From NCBI GenBank assembly GCA_964609385.1, contig CAZSSM010000042.1, positions 1 through 63,020 of the forward strand: a DNA stretch of 63,020 nt. Direction: 5' to 3'. Source of the stretch: CAZSSM01 sp964609385 (lineage in GTDB: Bacteria; Planctomycetota; Planctomycetia; Isosphaerales; Isosphaeraceae). The notes below the pieces were generated by a model. The model was given only the letters and a program-made list of their open reading frames with translations. It did no database searches and had not been told where the DNA came from. Both the position numbers and the translations under genes were made by a program. Shown in pieces: positions 18,455 through 26,654 of this stretch. Within the stretch, counting starts at the first letter, position 1; each line of letters begins with the position of its first letter.

Positions 18455-19911
18455 TCGCTTTGACGACGAGTCCGGATCGGTCCCCGATCACCGACGCCGT
18501 CGACCTCGCCGAGCCGGTCCCTTGGCTCCGTTGGGCCTTGACGCTCGGCATCGTCTACTTCGGAGTCCTGCCGCTACTGGCCGGCTACCTGGTGCTGGCT
18601 GAGCGCAAAGTCGCCGCGCGATTCCAAGACCGGATCGGCCCCAACCGGGTCGGCCCCTTGGGGCTCCTGCAGCCGATCGCCGACGCCTTGAAGCTGTTGA
18701 TCAAGGAACCGGCATCCCCCGAGTCGACCGGTCGGATCCTCTACACGATCGCGCCGGTGATCATGGTCGTCGCGCCGTTCGTGATCCTGGCGCTGATCCC
18801 CTTGGCGCCCGGGTTACAGATCGTCGATGCACCGGCGGGATTGCTCCTGGTCTTCGCCGCCGGTGGGATCCCGACGCTCGGCATCTTTTTGGCCGGCTGG
18901 GCCAGCCGGAGCAAGTTCGCGCTGCTCGGCGGGATGCGCGGGATGGCCCAACTGGTCTCCTACGAGATCCCGCAAGTCCTGGCCGCCTTGCCGCCGGTCC
19001 TCTGGGCCGGCAGCCTCGGCATGGCCTCGATCGTTGAATCCCAGACGCAATCGGGTTGGGGATGGTATCTATTCTCGCCGCCGGGCCTGGTCGGCGCGTT
19101 CATCTTCTTCGTGGCCGGCTTGGCTGAAGTCAACCGCGCTCCGTTCGACCTCCCCGAAGCCGAAAGCGAGTTGGTCGCCGGCTACCACACCGAGTACGCC
19201 GGGATCCGGTTCGGCCTCTTCTTCCTGGCCGAGTATCTCGGCATGGTCGCCATCGCCGCCCTGGTCACGACGCTTTACCTCGGTGCGGGCACATTGCCCG
19301 GCCCACTCGAAGCGCTCCGGATCGGCTGGATCGACACGCAGACGCTCGCCGGTCAACTCGTCGATGCGTCGACCGCCGCCTTGATCTTCGCGACCAAGTG
19401 TGGCGCCTTGATCTTCGTGATGTTCTGGATCCGCGCCACTCTGCCCCGGCTCCGAATCGACCGGCTGATGCACTTGGCTTGGAAGCGGTTGGTGCCCCTG
19501 TCCCTGGTCAACCTGCTCGCGGCCGCCCTCTGGTTCGAGGTCGTCCTCCGCGAGCCGGCCAACCTGATCTCAACGGCGATTGGTTGGGCCGTTACCGGCT
19601 CGATCCTAGGCGTCGGCCTGGTCGCGATCGTCCGAATCGACTGGAGTCGCCCGCAACCGGCTCGCGACCTCCGAGTCCAGACGGTCGTCGAACAGCCGGT
19701 CGTTAATCGGAACGGCTCGACCGGAGTCGTCGCGGAAGAAAACGTCTCGGACTCGCCGATCGCGACCGCTCACGCCAACGGAGTGTCCTCCGGACCCGAC
19801 GCGTTCGAGACGATCGGCCCCGTCAACACAAACGGCACGACCATCGAAACCCTCGACGCGCATCCGACTCGTCGCGTGTTGGTCGAGGCCCATTCGGAGG
19901 TTCCTTCGTGA
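18451..19911 (+). CDS. nuoH: NADH-quinone oxidoreductase subunit H with extended C-terminus
   Basis: NuoH is the membrane subunit that forms much of the quinone-binding cavity. The protein shows AERKVAARFQDRIGPNRVGP, EINRAPFDLPEAESELVAG-type sequence (here EVNRAPFDLPEAESELVAGY) and eight or so hydrophobic segments. After the last segment a hydrophilic tail of about 90 residues, rich in Asn, Thr and Val, extends beyond the usual end of the family. GTG at 18451 overlaps the nuoA stop as GTGA; TTG codons at 18445 and 18460 are alternatives. Its own stop overlaps the nuoJ start in the same way. Confidence 0.95.
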   Translation: MIALTTSPDRSPITDAVDLAEPVPWLRWALTLGIVYFGVLPLLAGYLVLAERKVAARFQDRIGPNRVGPLGLLQPIADALKLLIKEPASPESTGRILYTIAPVIMVVAPFVILALIPLAPGLQIVDAPAGLLLVFAAGGIPTLGIFLAGWASRSKFALLGGMRGMAQLVSYEIPQVLAALPPVLWAGSLGMASIVESQTQSGWGWYLFSPPGLVGAFIFFVAGLAEVNRAPFDLPEAESELVAGYHTEYAGIRFGLFFLAEYLGMVAIAALVTTLYLGAGTLPGPLEALRIGWIDTQTLAGQLVDASTAALIFATKCGALIFVMFWIRATLPRLRIDRLMHLAWKRLVPLSLVNLLAAALWFEVVLREPANLISTAIGWAVTGSILGVGLVAIVRIDWSRPQPARDLRVQTVVEQPVVNRNGSTGVVAEENVSDSPIATAHANGVSSGPDAFETIGPVNTNGTTIETLDAHPTRRVLVEAHSEVPS

Positions 19912-20621
19912 TCCTCGTCGTCTTCGCGGCCGTCTCGACGCTTGGCCTCGGCTCAGCCCTCGGCGTGGTCCTGGCTCGCAACCTGGTCCACGCGGCGCTC
20001 TGGTTCGTCGCCTTCGCCTTCACGCTGGCCTGCCACTTCGTCCTGCTCGACGCCGGCTTGTTGGCCGCCGTCCAGGTGCTCGTCGGCATCGGCGCGGTGG
20101 CCGTCTTGATCCTCTTCGGGATCATGCTCACCCGGTCCGGGCCGAGCGGACCGGGCGAGCAAACCCCACCGCTTCGGACGACCCGCGCGATCCCGCCGCT
20201 CGTCGTGATCGTGGCCCTGACCGTCCTGATGGTCGTCGGACTCCTCGATCGGGCCGATTCGTCGGGCGTTGCCACCCGGCCCGACTGGCGTGAGCGGACC
20301 GAGCGCCGCGCCATCGCGCCGGAGGCCGTGACCGCTGAGTCCGAGTCCGCTGAGCCGATCCGCCCCGACGACGCCCGTACCCTCGGCGAAGCGTTGATGA
20401 CCCGCTACGTCCTGGCCTTCGAGTTGATCGGCCTGCTGTTGACGGTCGCCTTCGTCGGGGCTCTGGGCGCGGCGCTGCCCTTGATGCGTCCGACCCCGAC
20501 CGAGCCGTCCTCGACCGAACCGTCGACGATCGGGGCACCGAGGGTTAACGGAACCGGAAACGGGAGTCACGGAACAGCCGTCGCCTCGACCCTCGAACCG
20601 CTCGCGGAGGTCGCACGATGA
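19908..20621 (+). CDS. nuoJ: NADH-quinone oxidoreductase subunit J
   Basis: A 237-residue membrane subunit has five hydrophobic segments. It begins with a helix followed by ARNLVHAALWFVAFAFTLAC and AVQVLVGIGAVAVLILFGIM, as in NuoJ. The hydrophilic loop in the middle (about residues 110-155) and the Ser/Thr/Pro-rich tail make it longer than the typical 170-200 residues. The start is GTG in a GTGA overlap with nuoH, preceded by GGAGG. The stop overlaps nuoK as ATGA. Confidence 0.93.
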   Translation: MILVVFAAVSTLGLGSALGVVLARNLVHAALWFVAFAFTLACHFVLLDAGLLAAVQVLVGIGAVAVLILFGIMLTRSGPSGPGEQTPPLRTTRAIPPLVVIVALTVLMVVGLLDRADSSGVATRPDWRERTERRAIAPEAVTAESESAEPIRPDDARTLGEALMTRYVLAFELIGLLLTVAFVGALGAALPLMRPTPTEPSSTEPSTIGAPRVNGTGNGSHGTAVASTLEPLAEVAR

Positions 20622-20968
20622 GCTCCATCCCGCTGCTGGCCGCCGCCGACATCCCGTTGCCCTACTTCTTGGGCTTCGCCGTGGCCGCGTTCGTCATCGG
20701 GTTGTTCGGTGTGCTGGTCCGTCGGAGCCCGATCGCCCTCCTGCTCTGCCTGGAGATCATGCTCGGGGCCGGTCTGGTCAACCTCGTCGCCTTCTGGCGC
20801 TATCGCCCCCCGGCCGATCCGTCCGAAGCCGCCCTCGGGCCTGTCGCCGGGCTTTTGATCATCGCCATCGCCGCCGCCGAGGTCGCCGTCGGGATCGGCC
20901 TGATCCTGCTCTGCTATCGACGCTGGCGTGAAGCCGACCTCGATCAGTATCATGACTTGCACGGTTGA
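20618..20968 (+). CDS. nuoK: NADH-quinone oxidoreductase subunit K
   Basis: NuoK is a 116-residue antiporter-like (MrpC-related) subunit with three membrane helices. The conserved glutamate regions are recognisable in LLCLEIMLGAGLVNLVAFWR and IIAIAAAEVAVGIGLILLCY. The start overlaps the nuoJ stop by four bases. Confidence 0.94.
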   Translation: MSSIPLLAAADIPLPYFLGFAVAAFVIGLFGVLVRRSPIALLLCLEIMLGAGLVNLVAFWRYRPPADPSEAALGPVAGLLIIAIAAAEVAVGIGLILLCYRRWREADLDQYHDLHG

Positions 20969-21061
20969 TTATCTAGAAAACCCATTGCCCGAACAATCTT
21001 TTATATTCCGGTTTGATTCGCATGGGCACCTTCGAGATCCTGTTGAGGAACCCGATCCGCG

Positions 21062-22747
21062 ATGTCCGTCCCGACCGTCGACGCGACCCCGACCGCGATC
21101 GCGCCGTTAGCCGACTGGCTCGTCCTGGCGCCTGAGACGCTCCTGGCCGCCCTCGGTTTCGTCCTGCTGATCCTCGAGGTCTCGCTCCTTGGACGCTCCG
21201 AAACGCTCCGGCATCGTGTCCTGCAGACGACCGCGATGCTGGGCATGGCCTCCTGCGTTGCCCTCCTGCTGCCCCAGGTCTTCGAATCGCTCGGCGGATC
21301 GGGCCCCGAGCCGGGCCGCCCGATCTTCGACGGCACGCTCGTCGACGACCTGCTGACCCGACTAGCCCGGACCGGCTTGGCCCTCCTCGGCTTGGTCGCC
21401 CTGGCGCTTGTCCGACGCGACGCGTCCAGCGGCTCGATCGCCATTACCGACGCCTTGATCATCTGGTCGACGGTCGGATTCCAGGTGTTGGTTGCCGCCA
21501 ACGAGCTGCTGACGCTCTTCGTCGCCCTGGAACTCCAAGCGCTCTGCCTCTACCTGGCCGCCGCCCAACGTCGTGACTGCGCCGCCGCTGAGGCGGGACT
21601 CAAGTTCTTCATCTACGGGTCGGTCGCCTCAGCCGTCCTCGTCTTCGGGCTCGGCTGGCTCTACGGGCTCACCGGCTCCACGAGCCTGACGACGATCGCG
21701 CAGGTCCTCTCGGCCGGCTCGGAACCCGAGATGGCGACCCCGATCATCGAGGGCGTGTCCCCAAGCGTTCTCGGGATGACCTCGGCGTTCGCCTTGACCC
21801 TAATCCTGGTCGGGTTCGCCTTCAAGCTGGCCGTCGCGCCGTTCCATCCGTGGAGCCCCGACACCTATGCCGGCAGCGCGTCGGCGATCGGGGCCTGGTT
21901 GTCGACCGGCTCGAAGCTGGCCGGGCTGGTCGCGCTGGGCCGCCTGACGATCGTCGGCCTGCCCAACCTCGCCGGTGCGGTCGGCCCGCTGTTCGTCCCC
22001 GGCTGGACCGGCCTCGTGGCGATCCTCGCGGCCGTCTCCATGACCTGGGGCAACCTGGTCGCGCTCCGGCAGCGAAACCTCAAGCGCCTGCTCGCGTACT
22101 CGTCGATCGCTCACATCGGCTATCTGTTAATCGGACTGGCCGCGACAACCGGGTCCGACGGGACCCTCTCCACCGAAGCGTTTGCGGCCGTCCTCTTCTA
22201 CCTGGTCCCCTACGTGTCGGCGACGCTCGTCCTGTTCGCGATCGTCAACGAGCTGGAGGCCTCCGGCCGCGACGACCGCATCGAGGGTCTGTCCGGATTG
22301 GCACGAGCCCGACCCGGCCTCGGCTTCGCATTGACCGTCTCTCTAATGGTCCTGATCGGCCTGCCGCCAACCAGCGGGTTTCTGACCAAGCTCGCCCTCT
22401 TCCTCGAACCTTGGGAGGTCGGAGGCGCTCTGGCGTGGCTCGTCGCGTTGGCCCTGATCAACAGTGTCATCTCGGGATATTACTACGTTCGGATCCTGCG
22501 GACATCCTTTGACGAGCCGAAGACCGATCCGCCTGACGCTCCGGCACTTTCCTGGAGCGGGCGCGCGATCCTGGTCTTGGCCACCGGCCTGATCCTGACC
22601 AGCAGTCTCGTCCCAGCCCCGTTCGCCGAGACCGCCGATCGCGCTGCCGAGACGCTCACGCCGTCGCGTTTGGGTCTGGATTCCGGTTCGGACATCCCCG
22701 ATCACCAGGACGATACCGCAACCGATCTCGAAGAGGTGGGGCGATAA
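21062..22747 (+). CDS. nuoN: NADH-quinone oxidoreductase subunit N
   Basis: This 561-residue subunit is one of the three large proton-pumping antiporter-like subunits of complex I. About fourteen hydrophobic segments are present, with NELLTLFVALELQALCLYLA and EAGLKFFIYGSVASAVLVFG characteristic of NuoN rather than NuoL or NuoM. The Lys in FAFKLAVAPFHPWSPDTYAG and the NLKRLLAYSSIAHIGYLLIG block are also present. A 93-bp A+T-rich gap precedes it, where nuoL and nuoM would be expected in a standard operon. The next gene starts one base after its stop. Confidence 0.95.
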   Translation: MSVPTVDATPTAIAPLADWLVLAPETLLAALGFVLLILEVSLLGRSETLRHRVLQTTAMLGMASCVALLLPQVFESLGGSGPEPGRPIFDGTLVDDLLTRLARTGLALLGLVALALVRRDASSGSIAITDALIIWSTVGFQVLVAANELLTLFVALELQALCLYLAAAQRRDCAAAEAGLKFFIYGSVASAVLVFGLGWLYGLTGSTSLTTIAQVLSAGSEPEMATPIIEGVSPSVLGMTSAFALTLILVGFAFKLAVAPFHPWSPDTYAGSASAIGAWLSTGSKLAGLVALGRLTIVGLPNLAGAVGPLFVPGWTGLVAILAAVSMTWGNLVALRQRNLKRLLAYSSIAHIGYLLIGLAATTGSDGTLSTEAFAAVLFYLVPYVSATLVLFAIVNELEASGRDDRIEGLSGLARARPGLGFALTVSLMVLIGLPPTSGFLTKLALFLEPWEVGGALAWLVALALINSVISGYYYVRILRTSFDEPKTDPPDAPALSWSGRAILVLATGLILTSSLVPAPFAETADRAAETLTPSRLGLDSGSDIPDHQDDTATDLEEVGR

Positions 22748-22748
22748 G

Positions 22749-23246
22749 ATGGCGATCCTCAACACCTGGTCGAAGTGTCTCGAAAGCCCTTACCTCATCG
22801 TCGACAACTCCGCGCGGACCGAGGTCGGGGCGAAGCTCGCCTTCGCCGAAGACCGGATCGCGACAGTCCTTGATGCTCGCTCACAGGCCGACGGCGACGC
22901 GAAGAAGAAAAAGGGGGCCGAGGTCGATCACCTGATGATGGTCTACCAAGCTGTCTTCGCCTGCCTCCGCGCTTTGCTCTACGCGGAAGGCTACCGCGAG
23001 CGTGGCCTAGGCTGCTTGCTGATCGCCATCAAGCACCTCTACGTCCGCCCAGGTCGACTCAATGCCCGCTACCTCGAACTGTTTCCGAGGCTCCAAGGGC
23101 TCCGAGAACCGCTCCCCGAAGCGTTGACGATCGCCCAGCAACTCCATGTCGATTGCGAGGCTCTACTCGGGCCAATCATCCTGCCCGACAACACCTCGGA
23201 GTCAGCGGCCGGGGTTCGCGAGTCGATCCAGTCCGTCCCGCGTTGA
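22749..23246 (+). CDS. HEPN-domain-like protein (UPF0332 type), C-terminus formed by a repeat
   Basis: A 165-residue soluble, helical protein. The stretch MVYQAVFACLRALLYAEGYR followed by RERGLGCLLIAIKHLYV and a GRL-LREPLPE segment resembles the HEPN fold of the UPF0332 group, whose members are often RNases or partners of minimal nucleotidyltransferases. The assignment rests on pattern only. ATG lies one base after the nuoN stop, with AGGTGGGG upstream, so it is probably translated with the nuo operon. From position 23186 on, its last 20 codons lie inside the 134-bp repeat, so the original C-terminus has apparently been replaced. No nucleotidyltransferase partner is adjacent. Confidence 0.6.
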   Translation: MAILNTWSKCLESPYLIVDNSARTEVGAKLAFAEDRIATVLDARSQADGDAKKKKGAEVDHLMMVYQAVFACLRALLYAEGYRERGLGCLLIAIKHLYVRPGRLNARYLELFPRLQGLREPLPEALTIAQQLHVDCEALLGPIILPDNTSESAAGVRESIQSVPR

Positions 23247-23319
23247 CGCTTCGAGGCGATTGAGACGGCCGGTCAAGCGATCGATCTCTCGGTACAGCAT
23301 GGCTTCGCGTGGTTCGCAA
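23186..23319. repeat. Perfect 134-bp direct repeat, copy 1
   Basis: By eye this is identical over all 134 bases to 24247-24380, and in the same orientation. It overlaps the last 20 codons and stop of the HEPN-like gene on the plus strand. On the minus strand it encodes the same 38-residue tail (EPREAMLYREIDRLTGRLNR and on) as the polysaccharide-export remnant in copy 2. The gap between copies is 927 bp and holds the toxin-antitoxin pair. Confidence 0.95.
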
Positions 23320-23427
23320 ACACTCTTTGCTGGGATGCTGGAGCAATGCGTGCGATCTGCCGACGGTGCTGAGAATCTGTTATTTTGGGAGCCTTGGTAA
23401 TCACAAGGGGACAAAACACGTACTGGG

Positions 23428-23697
23428 ATGACCCTAAATATGAGTATTGACCTCCCCGATGAGCTTGAACGTGCGATCCGTCCTCTGATCCTAAACGGGC
23501 GTTACGCTTCGGAGGATGAGTTCGTTGCCGAGGCGGTGCGGGCATTCCTCAAGCAACAAGCGGTCAAGCCCGTCGGTGCCGCGGAGATGGGTTCCATCGG
23601 GGGCATGCGCGATGCGGCCGAGGACCTCGACCGCGCTGTGGAGCATGTGATGAAGGTCCGCGAGGAACGTCCGTGGCGGGTTCCTCCCGGTGAATAA
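23428..23697 (+). CDS. Ribbon-helix-helix antitoxin (VapB/ParD-like)
   Basis: An 89-residue protein has an N-terminal ribbon-helix-helix DNA-binding segment (MSIDLPDELERAIRPLI then GRYASEDEFVAEAVRAFLK, residues about 5-43) and an acidic C-terminal tail that would wrap the toxin. This is the layout of ParD/VapB-type antitoxins, which neutralise the toxin and repress their own promoter. The toxin gene overlaps its 3' end by eight bases. The start is ATG 23428; ATG 23440 is possible. The pair lies entirely between the two 134-bp repeats. Confidence 0.8.
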   Translation: MTLNMSIDLPDELERAIRPLILNGRYASEDEFVAEAVRAFLKQQAVKPVGAAEMGSIGGMRDAAEDLDRAVEHVMKVREERPWRVPPGE

Positions 23698-24109
23698 GGC
23701 CCTGCTCGACAGCGATATCTACTCGGAGGTCCTCAAGGCGATCGACCCGACGGTTGCGCGTCATGCAACGGCTTATCGGCAGGCGCACGGCATCCTGACC
23801 ATCTCGGTGATCACCGTCATGGAATGCATCCAGGGGCTCCAGAAGGCCGGCGCCTCGAGACGGATCCAGACCTTTCGCACAATGGTGGCCTCGGAAGAGG
23901 TCCTGCCCTTCGATCAGGATATCGCGGACCTGGCCGGATGTCTTGCCGGTGACCTGGACCGTGTTGGTCGCCCCATTGGGCGTTGCGACCCCATGATCGC
24001 GGCCATCGCCTTGCATTACGACCTGGAATTAGTCACAGGGAACACCTCACATTATCAGCGGATACAGCAGCTCGGCTATTCCCTCACGTTGGCGAACTGG
24101 CGGTTCTGA
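23690..24109 (+). CDS. PIN-domain ribonuclease toxin (VapC-like)
   Basis: A 139-residue PIN-domain protein has the expected acidic metal-binding residues: Asp7 (ALLDSDI), Glu45 (TVMECIQG) and Asp100 (GRCDPMIAAIA), followed by the GN-type motif LVTGNTSHYQ. VapC toxins cut tRNA or rRNA and are held inactive by their antitoxin. The GTG start at 23690 overlaps the antitoxin frame, which is usual for such pairs. The target RNA is not predictable. Confidence 0.85.
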   Translation: MNKALLDSDIYSEVLKAIDPTVARHATAYRQAHGILTISVITVMECIQGLQKAGASRRIQTFRTMVASEEVLPFDQDIADLAGCLAGDLDRVGRPIGRCDPMIAAIALHYDLELVTGNTSHYQRIQQLGYSLTLANWRF

Positions 24110-24246
24110 TTGGTCGACAGTGGGGGCCAGGCCCAGTGGGAAATAAGCAGCGATTGCGAGGCCGCACTCCGACCGTGACCCTGTCGGTTCGAGATCCAAG
24201 GACTCGTCGATGCCGAGCGTGTCGTTGCGGGCACGAAGACTCCCCT

Positions 24247-24380
24247 CGACAACACCTCGGAGTCAGCGGCCGGGGTTCGCGAGTCGATCCAGTCCGTCCC
24301 GCGTTGACGCTTCGAGGCGATTGAGACGGCCGGTCAAGCGATCGATCTCTCGGTACAGCATGGCTTCGCGTGGTTCGCAA
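24247..24380. repeat. Perfect 134-bp direct repeat, copy 2
   Basis: This is the second copy of 23186-23319. On the minus strand it continues without interruption into the polysaccharide-export remnant, so this copy is likely the original and copy 1 the derived one. Confidence 0.95.
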
Positions 24381-24643
24381 GGGATCCGTGTCGCATGGGG
24401 CGCGAGCGCTAGGGCATCCGGATCCGACTCCTGGACGATGAGGCGATCCCCGGCCTGGAGCACGACGTTCGTCGCGTCCAATCCGTCGCCTAGGAATGCT
24501 TCGAGGTCGATCCGTTTGACCATCGTCGTATCCTCATCGACGGGACGAACGAGTTGAAGCGTCCGACGGTCAACGTCAGATTTGAGCCCGCCGGCCGCCG
24601 CGAGCGTCCCCCGCCACGAAACGGGCGAGCAGTTGCCGGTCAT
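24263..24643 (-). pseudogene. C-terminal remnant of a polysaccharide-export (SLBB/Wza-type) protein
   Basis: About 126 minus-strand codons read LAAAGGLKSDVDRRTLQLVR, then KRIDLEAFLGDGLDATNVVL and QAGDRLIVQ. This matches the end of an SLBB-domain outer-membrane polysaccharide exporter, followed by a charged coiled-coil-like tail (YREIDRLTGRLNRLEAS). An intact protein of this kind has about 200-400 residues and a signal peptide; both are missing, and a stop occurs in frame shortly upstream of the ATG at 24643. The last 38 codons lie in the 134-bp repeat. Confidence 0.6.
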
Positions 24644-25049
24644 CCCACTGGCTCGGGACGCCTCGGCACATCAGGTCGGTCAGCAGTTGCGGTGGCGCGG
24701 GCATCGAGAGTCATTTGCGGCTTTCGGGTCGCGAACGGCCCCGATCCCCCAACGTGGGGTTCGCCCTGCCGGGCCGGTCGTCCCATTAGTGTCCGGCATC
24801 CCGGGGGCTATCCCAGAAAAACGCAACGATCCTCGGAACGTTCGAATTCCAGCACCCATCGCGAAGATGCCGGTGACTTGCGGTGCCTTCGGTGATCCAG
24901 GAAAATTCAGGGCTGGAACCGATGCCCGAATTATCCCTGGCAGGTCTCACGCAATACCGAGGCTCACGAGAGCCGAGTTATTGATCAACGATGAACGCGG
25001 TTACGGACATCATAATAAACCGGTTTCGATCAACTCTGGAGATTTGCCG
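24644..25049. other. Intergenic region upstream of the beta-helix gene
   Basis: About 400 bp. An open frame runs in from 24582 in phase with the downstream gene, but its translation is Arg/Pro-rich noise with no ribosome-binding site, so it was not taken as coding. The last 100 bp become more A+T-rich and probably include the promoter of the following gene. Confidence 0.4.
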
Positions 25050-26444
25050 ATGTTCTCAAGGAATCTGTTCGCGTCTTGGTCCTTCATCTGTATTTTGGTC
25101 GCTGTCAGTTCCATTATGCCAGCATCTGGAGAAACCATCAAGGTTAGCGATCTCAAAGCGTTGGCTGCTGCAGTCAACGATGGCTCTCCGGGCGATATTG
25201 TTGAGATTACGGCCGGCACCTACGCATTGATGTCTCCGCTCATGCCGAAGCAGGACATGACGATCCGAGGTGCGGGGATCGGCAAAACGATTCTCATCGG
25301 AGCCGGCACTTGGCGTCCAGGTACCGCCGATCTGCCGTCCAAGGAGAATCCGAACGCCTATCTGTTCCGTTTCGATAAAACGACGGGTGTTACCATTTCG
25401 AATATGACATTAAAGGGACCGAATCTTCACGGGGCCATTTGGTGTGACGATTCCGATCACCTCGAACTGCACGATCTGCATATCGAATCGTTCTTATGGA
25501 GCAGCATTCGCACCTATCGCATGGATGACCTTCGAGTGCACGACTGTCACTTCGTCAATGCCGGAGGGAAACAGAAGTACAATGGTGGTGCCCTTTACAT
25601 GTTCTGGACGAAGGACTCGGAGTTTTGGAACAACCGAATCGCGAAAACCGCAGATCATACAGCAGGAAACTTCTTCGGAATCAAGGGACGGGGTTCCAAA
25701 CGTTGTCGCATCCACCACAATACAATCGAGGTAGGCTTCTCAATTGAGTTTCCCTTCGAAAACGCCTCGGAGATGGAAATCGATCACAACGTGCTCGGCG
25801 CGACGGTTTCCATCCCAAAGTATCGCGGAGGTGCGGTGATCGAAGAAGGGTACAGCTTTCACATCCATCATAATTGGGTACATAAATCGTACGCGATCGA
25901 GTTTTCTCGCAATGGAATTGAGATCGACCATAACCTCTTCGACTTCTCAACCGAGGACGATGGAGGGAACCTGATCACCGATCATGGACGCGTCTTGTCC
26001 CCTGGACCCGCTCTCGTCCATGACAATTTGATTCGCAACCCGGGGCGAGGCGTCCTTTGGACAAAGGGTGGCTACAACAACTTCTATTTCTATAACAACC
26101 ATGTTAAGGCAGGAACCCTCACACGAAGCGAGGGCCTGTTCGGCTTCAATCCGAGAACCGACTTCCACACAATTGTGATTCGCGACAATATTATCGAGTG
26201 CACCGAAATCAATCCAAGGCCGCTTATGCGTCACGAGGCCAGTTACGCCGCCGCGATCGTGAACAATCAACTCGTGAATGTTCGCGATGTGAAAGCTTTC
26301 GAAAACCCGATGACGGATGCCGTCCGCGGTCTGAAGGAGCCACTTCTCTTCCGATGTGGTGTCGATGGTGAGATCCAAATCGATGGCTGGGATGCGGACC
26401 CGACCGAACCGGACGACCAGCCAGTCAACGGCTCGGAGAGATAA
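25050..26444 (+). CDS. Secreted right-handed parallel beta-helix protein
   Basis: A 464-residue protein has a Sec signal peptide (residues 1-27, ending MPASGE). The body (about 35-440) is a parallel beta-helix of the pectate-lyase/NosD type: LKALAAAVNDGSPGDIVEIT opens the fold, followed by repeated N-x-F/I coils such as CHFVNAGG, NRIAKTAD, HNTIEVGF, HNLFDFST and NNHVKAGT. Many carbohydrate-active enzymes use this fold, but no catalytic set could be identified. GGAG lies 8 nt before ATG 25050. The base composition is visibly more A+T-rich than the glycosyltransferase and nuo genes on either side, which may indicate acquisition. Confidence 0.85.
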   Translation: MFSRNLFASWSFICILVAVSSIMPASGETIKVSDLKALAAAVNDGSPGDIVEITAGTYALMSPLMPKQDMTIRGAGIGKTILIGAGTWRPGTADLPSKENPNAYLFRFDKTTGVTISNMTLKGPNLHGAIWCDDSDHLELHDLHIESFLWSSIRTYRMDDLRVHDCHFVNAGGKQKYNGGALYMFWTKDSEFWNNRIAKTADHTAGNFFGIKGRGSKRCRIHHNTIEVGFSIEFPFENASEMEIDHNVLGATVSIPKYRGGAVIEEGYSFHIHHNWVHKSYAIEFSRNGIEIDHNLFDFSTEDDGGNLITDHGRVLSPGPALVHDNLIRNPGRGVLWTKGGYNNFYFYNNHVKAGTLTRSEGLFGFNPRTDFHTIVIRDNIIECTEINPRPLMRHEASYAAAIVNNQLVNVRDVKAFENPMTDAVRGLKEPLLFRCGVDGEIQIDGWDADPTEPDDQPVNGSER

Positions 26445-26654
26445 TCCGACACGAGGTCTTGGGAGGCTGCTGGAGCGGTAGCATCAACTGTTCAACAGCG
26501 ATATGAAACAATATATTATGGCCCGCGTCTGACGCCGATCGAAGGAAGCCACGGTCGAGCGTCTCCCGAGCAGTTCGAGTAAACTAAGTCGGTGAACAAT
26601 CCGAACGGCCTCCGGGCCCCTTGACGATCATCGACGAGAACGTGCGGGACCGCC

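Noticed and set aside
23186..24380. Repeat-flanked unit as a composite transposon
   Set aside because: The repeats carry no transposase or terminal inverted repeats, and one is part of a chromosomal gene remnant.
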